The translations under genes were made by a program, and so were the position numbers. Source: Cruorifilaria tuberocauda (lineage: Eukaryota; Nematoda; Chromadorea; Rhabditida; Onchocercidae). From it: DNA of 64,000 bases. The DNA lies in the NCBI GenBank assembly GCA_013365365.1, contig JABVXU010000045.1, forward strand, positions 186,001 through 250,000, written 5' to 3'. The first letter of the stretch is position 1. Each line of letters opens with the position of its first letter. The notes beneath the pieces were generated by a model, which saw only the letters and a program-made list of their open reading frames with translations, did no database searches and had not been told where the DNA came from. This document shows, piece after piece, positions 14,001 through 26,231 of this stretch.

Positions 14001-17000
14001 CAGAATGAAAAACATAGGTTAGAGGTCAAACGAAGAAGGATCGATTTTTTCTTCTATGGTGATTACAACGCCATATGTTGCATCTTGAATTATTTCAGAA
14101 ATGTCAACTATTTTAAAAGTTAAATATGATTATACACGTGAGCAACAACAGAATTAGAGTTTGTTTCATTCAATTCAGTGACATGACGCATGCAATTTCC
14201 GTTTCCAACTTGGACATGAACAGAAGATTCCACGGATTTCCGATCAAAACGGACTTTATGCTTTTTATTCATCTTTGAATAGATGAATCGAAATAAAAAT
14301 TCGATATTTGATAAATTATTAATGAGGGTGCAATATTTTATCATTTCTGCATCAAACCATAGGGGTGTGTTTTCTGATTAATCATCTTAGTATGATTCAG
14401 CGCCTAAAGTTTACTTTTTTCACTAACTCTCTTCGCTTTTCAAACATACTCCAATTGATTGTATCTGTTTTTAAATTGTAAATACTGCAGTTGACAAATT
14501 GAACAATTATAATTGAAGGATTATCTCTAATTTTCAAAATGTATCAGAGACACAATGAACATGAGTTGAGTACATGAAAATAAAATTAATTTTTAAATAA
14601 GCCAAAATGATAGAGGATGAAGGAATGGAGAATGAAAGGTACTTGTTATCAACCCTAACTATTTGTATATAACTTTGTCGAAAGTAAACAAAAAGGCTTA
14701 AAATGAAATGAAGGGAAGCTGTTGAACGGTTTTATATTTCATAAGGTCTTCTAAATTCATTAATTTCTAGCTGAAATAGTTGTTTTCTGAAGAAAGATGA
14801 TATTTCCACTCGTTCAGAAAGTAAACGTTTCGATCACTCTGTTACTCTGTCCTTCGCCATCATCTCATCACAAATTATCCCCCCTCCAAATTATTGATGT
14901 GACCTTTCTATAGGAGCTATTTGTAATGACCTTTGCAAGATACATGTTTCTATAAGCTTCGTTTGCAACACTTCAACAAGTAGAATTCATTTGATAATTC
15001 AACAGTCGTCATATACTTCCCCTGATTTTTTTTTGCTTTATTCAAGTTCACAAAAAGGTTACATTTCAGTCACATCAAATCAATATCAACCAATGTCACC
15101 CAAAAAGTTATTCAACAAATTTAAATGCAGACCGCAAAATATTTTTTTGTGAATTTACGGACAACACAGTGACTAATTTATTAATTGACGATTGAAAAGT
15201 GTTTTATTGATACTTGGATAAGCATAGATATAGGGACAAGCATTCTCAGATAGGTTATATTAATGATGCATCGCTTTTCCATACCTTAACAACAGGCATT
15301 ACATTACATGTATGTTACTGATAACACCACTATTAGATCGTCTATTTTCATTTTCGATATTTACAGATAGAAGAGAAGAAATGCAATCAGCCGTCTAGTC
15401 AAATTTCATACTCGTTAGGATTTGCTTACGTGTAAACTTATTTAACTAAGTATTATTTACTACCATAATAATCCAGTTTTTTGCTATGCAAATTAACTAA
15501 ATTAACTTACACTTCACTACTTTTTCCTCATCGTTTAAAAAAGAAAATATAAATGAAGATAAAACCCTCATCATTGACACTGAGGAAAAACTACTTGAAA
15601 ATTATTTTTTCCAAACTTGCTCTGAGAGAGATATCATAGCATTTCTGTTATTAACAGTTATCAGTTGTCTAATGATAAATATTTTCACTAGCATGATATT
15701 TCGCAAATCTCACTATTTCCTCTTTCCCTTCCAATACCATGCTATTTTCATTAGCGACCAGTTTCAATCTTCGTTATTTGAGATCTAACTGAGATAAGTT
15801 TCTCTCTGGTTTAACCTGGAAGGTTACTGAGAAGCGAAGTTTATAATAAGCTGCCACTTATCCATTTATCATCATAGGATGAAGTTTTAGAAGAAATGAT
15901 GAAAACATGAGAAGATGGATAATTATACATAAAAAGCTGAGATTGAGAGTAATTATGAAGTATAAGTTTAGTGTAGCAGTTTTGGTTAGCGAGAAGTTGT
16001 GTAACTTATGTGGTTGTGTTAGTAGGACGTATGCAACGATGTGCTTACCACATGACATGTTGATCAATTGCTGTAAGTAAGTACTTGTTACTTAGAAGCA
16101 ATTTCAAACAATTCATGATTACTGTGATAATTCAGTTGGGGGTAATCAAAGTTGCTATCAAATGGTCACAAAGGACTGGTACTGCATGGAATAATCATGG
16201 CACAGAGGTCAATTCACGAAGATCAGGTACTTTCTAGTGCTGATTATAAGTCATGTGAAAGATAAATTTCATATATAATATTTATATCATGAGGTAACTT
16301 TCGTAATTATGTCGTTTTGTCTCCTATTTTACAATGTCAATAGTTCTCTACCATTTTACAATTCTCTCTTTCTCACATGCATCTCTCTCAATCTGACGGG
16401 TAAACAGGTAAAAGGAGTACTACCAGTGATGTGTCATCAACTGATCAATAAGACAAAATGGAAATGAAATCGTGCAGATGACCAATTTGTTATTGTCATC
16501 AAAAAGAACCTAGACATTTTTTATCTTTAAGTTAAGATACCGAAGCATTAGCGTAGGAAAAACGTAAAATAACGTAGCATTTTTTTCATTTTAAATTCAC
16601 ATTTATTAATGAAGAACAATTTGAATTCTTTTCCTTTATGTAATTAATTCTTAACTAAAGTGTTGCTGATGCACTAATTTTTTTTTTTGATTTGAAGTGT
16701 TGCAGTAAAATATCCCCGAATTTATTTGTATCAATTTCATTGTTGCTTGCTGTATAACCGAATGATCATTAGATCATTCACATTTCCAATTTATCTTTGC
16801 AGCAATTTGTCATTGGGGCAATAGTTTAACGTTAAATTATCAATGGAAATCGTAGAATTGTGAACTACATGAGAAACATAGTATTATTGATTTTTGTGTA
16901 GGTAGATAGTACAAACATTGATTCCATTCGTATAGTTATAATTGTTTTTTATTCCTCAAATTTTCGTAACTTATTTATTCTGTGACTTGTCGTTTACTAC

Positions 17001-17086
17001 TGATAATGTAATAATATGATGATTATGAGTAGGCTAAGTATATTTTTATTATTTAATATATCAGCGTCTCATTTCAGCATTGATCG
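11041..17086. other. Intergenic region between ced-1 and its paralog
   Basis: About 6 kb of AT-rich DNA. The open frames here are short, lack splice-bounded coding patterns and match nothing I recognise. The paralog's promoter must lie within it. I see no large repeat and no remnant EGF exons from the duplication. Confidence 0.5.
17072..17077 (+). promoter_or_regulatory. Splice acceptor 9 nt before the paralog ATG (probable trans-splice site)
   Basis: A TTTCAG acceptor ends at 17077, nine bases before the ATG at 17087. This is the same spacing as at ced-1, suggesting the 5' processing site was duplicated with the gene. Confidence 0.5.
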
Positions 17087-18999
17087 ATGAAGACGATCAC
17101 TTCACTAGTTTGTGCAGCGATCCTTACTTTGTACTTAATTAATTGGCCTTCTGTGGATGGTGTTCTGATGGACGCAGGAAATGTATGCCCAGAAGAAGAA
17201 GAGTAAGTAATTTCTTGTATATTTAGATGTCTTGAAATATTTAAGGAAAAAGAATTAAGAAAGAGAAAAATGAAAAGAAAAAAAGAAATAATCAAAGAAA
17301 AAAGATTTCGTTGAAAGGACTACGATAAAAGAGTTATTAAAATTACTAGAAATAATCGTGAATATACTGCACTGATCTGTGCAGTATATTCATGATCTGT
17401 AGTAGCATTTCACTATTTTATCAATGTTCCATTTTGTTGTTGTTTCCTTATCGTCTAATACTGGATAATATTGGTATGCACCGTCAGAAATAATCGGTAG
17501 ACAAAGATAGATGAAAATTATAAACTTCGTTTTATATATCTTCATTAGGTTGCTCAACAGTTTGATATGGTTATCATATTAGCAAGCTAAATAACTTCAG
17601 TTAAGTACAAAATTAGGAAGTAGCATTTTTATCCATATGCAAAATGATAATCAAAAACTTCGTGCAAACTATAACCAGATTACGCAAGGAAGTGATAATA
17701 TTCTTACTGCAATAAAAAATTTTTAGACTGTTAAGAGCTTTAAGTGCTGTTCAATGGCCAGATCACCTGAATTTTCGCTCTTTCATCAGTTCTTCAAGAC
17801 TTTTTATTTTTCAGAGCCGAAGAGTTAAGTTTGCAGAGACATGAGCAAACTGTTGTGTTGCACACCACACGACCTTGTTGGGATGTCTCACAGGGATTCC
17901 GTTGTAAAGTGAAGACGTAAGTTTCAAGTTTTCTTTAGAATTTGAATTCTTTTTAATTTTACGTGGACTTCTGTTTATATAAGTTCTAGCTGTCACGTTG
18001 TCAGATTAGGTTGTCACCAGATCGTTCCCTGAAATGATAGATCTCATATGAAGTAGTCAGTGATTATCATGCATGAAAGTTGTACGTTTTGATTAGACCA
18101 TTTTAGTTAGAAATGCGTCGCATAATTCCAGATTATGTACTTGTTATCATAAGGCAAATTTAGACAAATCAATGATGTAAGTTCCTAGTTTCCGTTTAAA
18201 GTGAATTTTCTTCAGTAATGGAACAAAACTCTCATATAAAGCATTGCCAACGAAGAAGAAGAGAATTGTCTACAAATGCTGCTCTGGATATTACGAAACG
18301 CTGCTGGAAACCTGTGAAGGTGAAGTAGTTTTGTACGTTTTGAACTTTTAAACCGAAAGTTCAGGTACTAGTGGTATATTGAGTTGATTTCATTTTGCTT
18401 TTTTTGTATGAAATATATAAAGGTAATTTTTCTCATTTTCCTCCAATAGATTATCGGAATTTTCGTTTAAAATTTATCTTATCATAAGTATAAGGATTGG
18501 AATATTGGGCTGAAATTCTAAATATCGAAACAAAACTGTCATTTAAGCTGAATTTAGAATTAAAACTGATTCTGAAACCGATTTTATGTATTTAAAATCA
18601 TTTTGTACCCAATCGTTAAATTATCGAGTATGATGAAATGAAAAGAGTTTTTTACGCATGCGTTTTTTATGTAATATTATTTTGAATCCTTGAAATTGCA
18701 GTTTGCTTGGAAGGTTATTATGGCAGTAACTGCAGTTTACGTTGCAATTGTTCAGAAGACGAAATTTGTGATAATGTAATTGGATGCTGCGACCAGCTGA
18801 CAAAACCATGCCGTATTATGAGTAAGCTGGTTCATGAATGATGTTGAATTTCAGGTTTTATTTTACATGTCATGATGTCGTCATGTAATTAATGTTTGGG
18901 ATATTTTTTAATATCTTCATGCTTAACAAACATAGAAATGTTACAATCATAAAAATGGAATTAGTACAAATTATCGGTACAGAGTCCTGTGTTTTGATG

Positions 19000-19034
<35 letters not shown>

Positions 19035-20239
19035 ATATACAAAAATTATTTGCAGGAAGTGATGCAATAAAAGAATATGTTGCAAGTAGCAGTTGGGTTT
19101 TTCCTGCTCTACTAACATCATTATTGGCTGTTTTATTGTTATTATTCGGAACAATCTTTTATCGAAGAAAATATAGGAAGGAAAAGGATCCTGATTTTCC
19201 AACTCTTACGTAAGTTTTTCTGACCTTTGCATTGCGGATAATTTGACTAAAGTTATCTTTATTTATTATATGGTTTACGAATTTGAATGTACGAACGTTG
19301 TGCTAAAATTTGTATGATTCGGAGTTTGAATTCGGATTAATTTTCAGTTATTATCCACACGTCAAGGAACTTTTAACGCACAATGAAATTGAATCACGAG
19401 AATTCAATAATCCAATGTACCGTAGATCTGCTATTGAAGCAATGCCGATAAAAATCCCGGATGAATCGGTACCTGTCGCTAAGAGCGCACAGCTAAAAAG
19501 TTCTTCAGTTACACGTATGTATTACTTCCTTATATAGATACTTTTGTGTAGTGTGAAGGAAAAGTCGAGCTTATCCTATACTTCCAGTATATTTCATTTC
19601 ATTCAAACAAAAAAGTAATTCCCATCTATTCCTAAATATGAGTCAAAAAATCTGTATTCATCTTAATTTTCAGACGAATATGCCACCTTGGATTACGCCG
19701 TATCACCAAGTATGGAGTCTTTACTGAAAAGTCAAAATATGTTGCATGTGCTATTTATCGCTTCCGTTCTTGATTTACTAACAATGTGCACCATTATTTT
19801 TCGTCCCTTTTTTGGCTTAAATTATGGTTATGAATTTATGTTTCACTCCTCTTGCAGAGCTAGGGATTAAAAAGTTTGTTTCACCAGCACCGTTAACGAA
19901 CAAGGTTTTTTCATGTCCCTTTCTAGTCTTTCTAGCTTATATCTTCATTAGCGCTTTAAAAATAATTCAGAAAAACCATTGATTTGTTTTTTTGTGTCAG
20001 TGCAACTTGTTCCCTCAACTGTATTGCAATAATTTATTGCTCAAAATACATTTTTTCAGGCTTTTCGTACTGTTTCTCATAACTTTTAAGTGTTAATTGT
20101 AGTCTTTGTGAAATTAAAATTGCAAAAATGTCAGCGATATGAATTCTGCATTTCAGGTCCATATGAGATTCCACTGCACTCAACACCGTCATCAAGTACT
20201 CGATCCATTGAAAAACTAGGAAGTGAAGAGAAAAACTGA
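17087..20239 (+). CDS. Short CED-1-like receptor: EMI, one EGF-type module, TM, NPxY tail
   Basis: Tandem paralog of the upstream ced-1 gene, in the same orientation. Exons: 17087-17202, 17815-17916, 18216-18319, 18702-18821, 19056-19209, 19348-19514, 19674-19709, 20157-20239; 293 aa. Residues 1-25 are a signal peptide. About 34-107 are an EMI domain (CCSGY present), 108-147 one EGF-type module (starts VCLEGYYG), and about 161-183 a transmembrane helix followed by the RRKYRKEKDP stretch, close to [10 protein letters not shown] in ced-1. The tail has NPMY (220-223), YATL (257-260) and YEIP (269-272). Exons 2, 3 and 5 have the same lengths as ced-1 exons 2, 3 and 21 (102, 104, 154 nt), and phases match throughout, so the middle EGF exons were lost or the long array was gained next door. 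The 3' end is uncertain: a cassette at 19858-19904 joined to 20135-20239 is also in frame. Ligand and role are unknown. Confidence 0.78.
17355..17396. repeat. Near-perfect foldback in intron 1 of the short paralog
   Basis: Arms 17355-17372 and 17379-17396 are 18-nt reverse complements with one G:U-compatible mismatch, around a 6-nt loop (TGATCT). The foldback lies in intron 1 (17203-17814). It could be a quasi-palindrome made by template switching, or a structured intronic RNA. Confidence 0.8.
19001..19039. repeat. (AT)n microsatellite
   Basis: A run of alternating TA with one G interruption lies in intron 4 of the short ced-1 paralog, just upstream of the TTTGCAG acceptor of exon 5. Confidence 0.85.
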
Positions 20240-22218
20240 TATGATTGTACGATTTGAATGATATCAAAATAAAAGAGCTTGTCTTAGAAAGCGAAACTTG
20301 AATTCTCATAACTACTTTGATTTAAAGTGAAGCGAACTTCTTTCTTTTTGTAAACTTTCTGATTTTATTGCTTTGTTTACTAGTTGGTTTGTGATATCTT
20401 TCTCCCTTTTTTACGCTTTTAAAAATATATCACCAAGAAAAATATATTCATCTTTGAAAGCAAAACTTGGCTTGATTCAAGTTAGGCAAAATAAAGTATG
20501 GAATTGACTTATGTGATAAAATTCTTTTTTTAGACATTTTTTCTCAAATCACTGGGTGAAATTTTAGTTAAGAATGCGACAGATTTATTATTTTCAGATC
20601 AGCTATATACTAATTGCTTTCTATTTGCTAGGTCAAGGGAAGCAGATTATTTTATGCTATTCGATATCAAATATATATCACCCATTCATCTTTTTAAAAT
20701 CTATTTTAAAAGATTTTTGATGTAGTAAGAGCTATGATTAATGATGAACATCACCTACTTCCTCGCTTTTCATCATGACATTATCGACATGCTGTAGTTT
20801 ATGAATTTTTCGCTCAAACTGAATTCTCTAAGTTCAGAGATCAAAATCATGAAACTCTCATTTTTAATATATTGTCCATGTTTAGATTACTTTTCCATGG
20901 TAGTAATCAGCAAATGAACCAAATGGACTTTTTCTATGTTATTTAGTTGTTTATCATATATATTTTTTTGCTGAAATTTATTATGTAAGTATCTGTGATG
21001 ATTTTATAATATTCCCATTTTATCTCATACGATAAATTTTTGCAATATAAGGAATGTAGGTTTTATTATTCCTCTTTTTTTAGTTACTTATTTTCGCGTG
21101 TAAATACTTAAGTGATTATATTAATTTGTTGGACATGCCAATTCTGAATAACAAAAACTGGATTTTATTTATCAACCGACGCTTCGGATAGAGAATGAAG
21201 TCAGCGCTGTATAAATGGAGTAATCATGAACGATATCTAATTATTTGTAAGAATTTGTATGAAAATTAAAGGTAATTGTATATGTATTGCATTTTATCAT
21301 CTAAAAAGATGAATCTTCATATGACTTAATGATTGTATTATTCAAAAAATGTTTCTAAAGCTGTGATTTGTTCCAAAATTGTAAGATATTCCTGCGCTTT
21401 GTATCAAAAATGAAACAATTTGCTATTGTTCTACTATGCATGCATTTTACAGGACTTTCCATGCATTAGAACTGTTCTTATAGCTCTATGCAGTTCCATT
21501 CATAACTGTCATCAAATTTCAATTGAAATGTTGCTTTGCGTAAAAGATGGTCTCAGTTAAAATGGGTCGATGATCATAATTCCCCCACTATTTCATGGCT
21601 ATCCATCCCGAATAGAGTAAAAGTTGGAAAAAGTTAATATCTTAATATTGTTTCTCAGGAAAGGATTAAGTAAAGTTCACTAGATATAGTTGGCGTGGCC
21701 TTCTTGTGACGCGTAAAATGCAAGTTTGAAATTGTTCCATCGCATCGCCAAATCTTTACTTTTATAATGTTTTCTTGTATTCATATTTTTTTTACATTGC
21801 TGGAAAATTTGGAATTAACTCATGTTTTAACCAGGATTAGGTTTAAGGATTAGCAATAAGAATGAGAATTAAATTAGTATTACTTATGGAAGTTATAGAA
21901 AAAGTTACATCGGAAAGAGATTAGGAATGTTTCCATGTAACATTCTTTTTCCTTGATGTGTCATTCTATGCAACATGCTGATGAACTGATATATCAATCG
22001 TATTTTTATCCTTCCCCGGTTTTGAAAATGTGGAGTAACAAAATCTTTGGAAGCGATGGATTCTAGACGATCAGATATTTTATTCAGATTTCGGAAAAGA
22101 AATGTTATTTTTCTCGTATTCGTAGTGGAAAACTTCATATCTCATAAAATTTATATTCTTTTCTTGCTTTAAGATATTTCATTTTATATTACTGGTTCGA
22201 AGAGTCGCGTGTAGTTGA
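20240..22218. other. 3' UTR and intergenic region before the Rab gene
   Basis: Contains the paralog's 3' UTR and the Rab promoter. No coding pattern, RNA gene or notable repeat was recognised. Confidence 0.5.
20268..20273 (+). terminator. AATAAA polyadenylation signal of the short ced-1 paralog
   Basis: Canonical AATAAA 29 nt after the stop codon at 20237-20239, which supports the placement of the last exon. Confidence 0.6.
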
Positions 22219-23695
22219 ATGTCACGTACTTCTCTTTTGCAAGTCACTAAACCAAATCTCAGAGCTAAAGTCATTTTCGTTGGCAGAAGTGGTAAGTGAA
22301 TGGATTGCCTATATTTTTGATTTTTAAGTTGAAGAGGAGTAATATTTTTCCTTAGAGATAATTCAAAGTAAAATCAAACACTTATTTAGCTATAAAATTT
22401 TATGTTTCTATCATATCCGATTACTATTTCAATTTTTTAGGTGTCGGAAAGACGAGTATCATTCTTCGACATGATGGTCAAGGGTTTTATAGTAAAATTA
22501 GTCCGACACTAGGAGCTAGCTTTATTTCTTCATTTTTGTAAGTTATAAAATGTTGTCGATAGTGCAAATCACTGTTTGATAAAAAATGATTTGAAGTGAC
22601 GGATATAATTTTGTACATCAGTTTAGGTCATTGGGACCGTTGGCTCAATGTTAAGTAGAGTTATTGAACCTTTCACTTGAATTTCTCTGTGTTGAATAAA
22701 CATGCGTATAGGATTACTAATTGTGATGAATAGATCTTTCAAATCTATTGCGAAGATCTTTCAAATATTTTTCAATGTTTGATATAAAATTTATTCTTTT
22801 TAAAGACATCTGGATGGAAAAAATGTCGAACTGCAAATATGGGACACAGCGGGGCAGGAACGATATTCTTCCATGGTAAAAGATTGTTTCTCTTTATTCT
22901 GGACTGAAATTATTATAAAACAGATGAAATGATTTGGCCCGATGTTATTTAAAATTGTTGGTTTTTGTTTTTAAGCTTCCGATGTATCTACGTAATGCAG
23001 TTGCAGCAATAATAGTGTATGATATAACTGATCGTGAATCATTTCAAGATATCAAGAAATGGGTTAATGGTGAGTTCATTTTCTCAAAGCGTATGGTTTT
23101 ACTAATGGAAACAACTAAGTAATGCTGAAAAAAGGTTAAATTCATGTAGTTTCGAATAAAGTGAGAAAATACTCTGAAGTGTTTAGACGGTTATCTTTTG
23201 TGCAGTAAATTTTTTCGGTTACTCCAGAATGATTTAGTTTCATTGATATGAAACAACTTATCAGTAGCAAAATTTTCAAAGTAGTTGACCTTGAATTAAT
23301 TATTTGCTCGGAAGTGAAATTGAATACTGCCAGTTTTTAGTTTCTTAATTGATAATCAATCATTCAATTTAGTGTTTCTTATTTTTGCAGAAGTGGAACG
23401 TGGCTCAACAGTTCCTGTTTCCTTATTTGTTGTTGGCAATAAGTTAGATTTGGAAAATGCTCGAGTAGTGCAACATCATGAGGGAGCGCAATATGCAGAA
23501 CAAATCGGAGCTGCCTTTCATGAAACTTCTGCAGTGAATGGTGAAGGTATTCATAAAGTAATTACTGCTGTTGCATTGCATCTACTAGAACGTCAAAATG
23601 CTAAGGAAAATACAAGATCGATACTGGACACTACCAGTAATTTGGATGTCTTTAATGATCACAAGGTTAAGAAATCTTGTTGTTTTAGGAGCTGA
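22219..23695 (+). CDS. Divergent Rab5-branch small GTPase
   Basis: Predicted membrane-traffic GTPase of 212 aa. Exons: 22219-22291, 22441-22537, 22806-22875, 22976-23069, 23391-23695. Visible motifs are the P-loop GRSGVGKT (22-29), switch I Thr47 within PTLGASF, WDTAGQE (69-75) with the catalytic-type Gln74, NKLD (128-131) and ETSA (156-159). The TLGASF and AAIIVYDIT stretches resemble the Rab5/Rab21/Rab22/Rab31 branch, which acts on early endosomes. The C-terminus is CCFRS, a CCxxx double-cysteine prenylation end like that of Rab21. The residue after the G5 SA is Val instead of the common Lys. The start is the only ATG in frame ahead of the P-loop exon. I cannot place it in one named Rab subfamily, so no symbol is given. 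An endosomal or phagosomal role is inference from family. Confidence 0.85.
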
Positions 23696-23925
23696 TTATA
23701 TTGATTTGAATTTTTTTAGTATTGCTATTCATGCTACTGTTCCTTGATTGCTTTTTTTTTTTAAGTAGGCTTGGAAGTCTTCTAAATTGTTCGTATTTTA
23801 TTCACTTTGCAAGTCAAAAGTCGGAGCATCCTGCTGAATTTTTTTGTTATTTAAAAATTTTTTCATATTTCAATCCATACTGACAGTGAAGAATTGATTT
23901 GTTACAATAATGAGAACGAGTATAG

Positions 23926-23931
23926 AATAAA
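23926..23931 (+). terminator. AATAAA polyadenylation signal downstream of the Rab gene
   Basis: Canonical AATAAA about 230 nt after the Rab stop codon; the likely 3' end of that transcript. Confidence 0.4.
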
Positions 23932-26231
23932 TAACAAGAATATATATACTTAATTATGTTAATTGTCTATGTAATCTGTACTTAAATCCATTATAAAGCA
24001 GAAATTCTTTAGTTTATAATCAAAAATGTCGTCTAATTATGTCATTTTTAGTTCCATTTGTTGGATTATGTTTCAGTATAGTTTTAAAAATCTTTACATC
24101 TGTATGTTTTTGCTACGCTTGAAATTTTCGCGTTTTATTGACGTATATTAATAACTCTATCTTTGTTATCTTTTCATGGTTATTCATAAATTGTATTTTC
24201 TTGTTGTTCTCCTGGCTTACATGTTTTTTGTGTTTTTCCTTGTTCATATGGCGCATACATTATTTCGCCTACGATTTTAAATATTATAATTGGTCATTGT
24301 TAGATTGTCCAAGATCGTATTAAAACGTTGGCGGTTTGTAAGTTCCAAATGTTTTAGATTAGTTTCTTTTTTAATCAGTACTTGATGCATTAATTGAAAA
24401 TTTTCTCTTTGTTTCACGCTGAATCACCTTCTGACGTTGTTTTACCAAAAAAATTGTCGTTAGGAATACTTAATAACGGGAAAGGAAATTTTGATTAAAA
24501 ATCTAAAAAAATGAATACAAGTAAACGGGGAATAAAAAAGAAATTTAGTATTTAGACGATCTTAATAAGAACCGATATAAAGAATCATTCTGTTAAATTC
24601 ATTTGATTCTATAAAATGGTAATATTGATGAGGAAAAAACTGGTGCTGCTAAAATTTATAAAAAGTTCATTGAGGGAAATGTGATTGTAAGGAAAGTGGA
24701 GTTTTTGAATTTGGTTTAGATTTGTTCCCATATAAAAATTCTGGGCAAACCGAGAACTGTGTTCTATAAAAAATGTTTATATAAATATGTTGTATTAAAA
24801 AAGTGGAAACTGTGAATGGTAAGTGGTGCAGTATCCTGTATTCTACTCACTATTGCTAGTTTGATATTTGTTATTATTTCATTTTTCTGTTTGGAAAATT
24901 TTTTATAATATTCTACTTAGAGATTATTAAGAGTGACGAATCTTTTAAAGACATTAAAGTAACATGGAACCGCTTAATTTTATTTTTTTCAGCACTCTAA
25001 CTGCACAATCTTATAATCTAATATATTAATCATTGGGTACTAATGAAATGAAAAAGATATCTGAAAAGATTATCCATCCATAATCTATTACATAACAGTA
25101 TTCACTGCAGGGTGGGATTTTGCATAAGTTTTTACAAATTAAACAATGAAACTTTATTTCAATATAATGTTAGCATTAAGGAATAGAAAAGTGAAAGTAA
25201 GGAAATCCAATGTGATATTTTAATGATCTGATGCTAAAAAAACTTTACTGTCCGTTAAGGAATTGTTCAATTAAAATTTTTAGCCATAAAATTACCACAT
25301 AGTATTATTAGTTTTGAATTTTTGAAATTGAACAATTTTTTTACAATAACGACGGTTAAGCTAAAATAAATGAAGCATTTGTACCATTCCCACTTAGAAA
25401 TATTGCTAAGTCTTCCCTTTTCTGTCAAATATTGATTTTACATGGAATAAAGTTGATGAAAGTCATATCTGCTTATTTTTCTCTATGAATTCATTTTTCG
25501 AAATGGAAAAATTAACAAAAATGAAATCAAAGCGAAGAGTAACGTATAGCAAAAAAAGACGTTGCGTTAGATAATATTACGCATCATGTAGTAGTTGACT
25601 TTTAGTTCTCAATTTTTTGCTAGATGTAAAATTATGAACCTTTTTGAAACTTGATTTTTACTTTCAAAGCAACAATCCGAGGTAATAAAATAGAAATTAT
25701 TGCAGGAAAGAACATCTGCCTTATTCTTTTTCAACAGGAACAGAGCAACGTTGTTTGTATTAAAACTCGAGCTGTGATTTAAAATAGATTGATCCCTGGT
25801 ATCACGTATCACCCTACTTTATCCTTTTCATTTATTCACTAAATGACCCGATCGGTGCTGTGTGGGCGTTCCGTTGTTACAAACTGACTTGCTTCAGTTT
25901 GTTTATTTTGCTGCCGATTGCTAACTCTCGTCAATCAACAGATGGAGCGTTAAAATTCAATGATGCGACCTTGTCACACTCATCCTTTTTCTTAATCTTT
26001 GCGACACTTTTTTCTTTACTTTCTCTTACATTACCTATATTTGTTTTAGTATAAATTACTTTCTTTTCGAAAACGTTTTTAAATCTAAAAGTTTGTCCAT
26101 TTCATTTAAATCAATTTATTATCATATTTCACAATATGTAAACTGAACCAAACCAAGCTAACGTCCTTATGACCCGTAGACAATGCGCATCGCTCAATCC
26201 CCTCGCTACATCCACCATTCCACAAAAGACG

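Noticed and set aside
25860..26054. Plus-strand frame starting with a signal-peptide-like stretch
   Set aside because: No splice partner, no cysteine or domain pattern and no homology that I recognise; it overlaps the probable ero-1 promoter.
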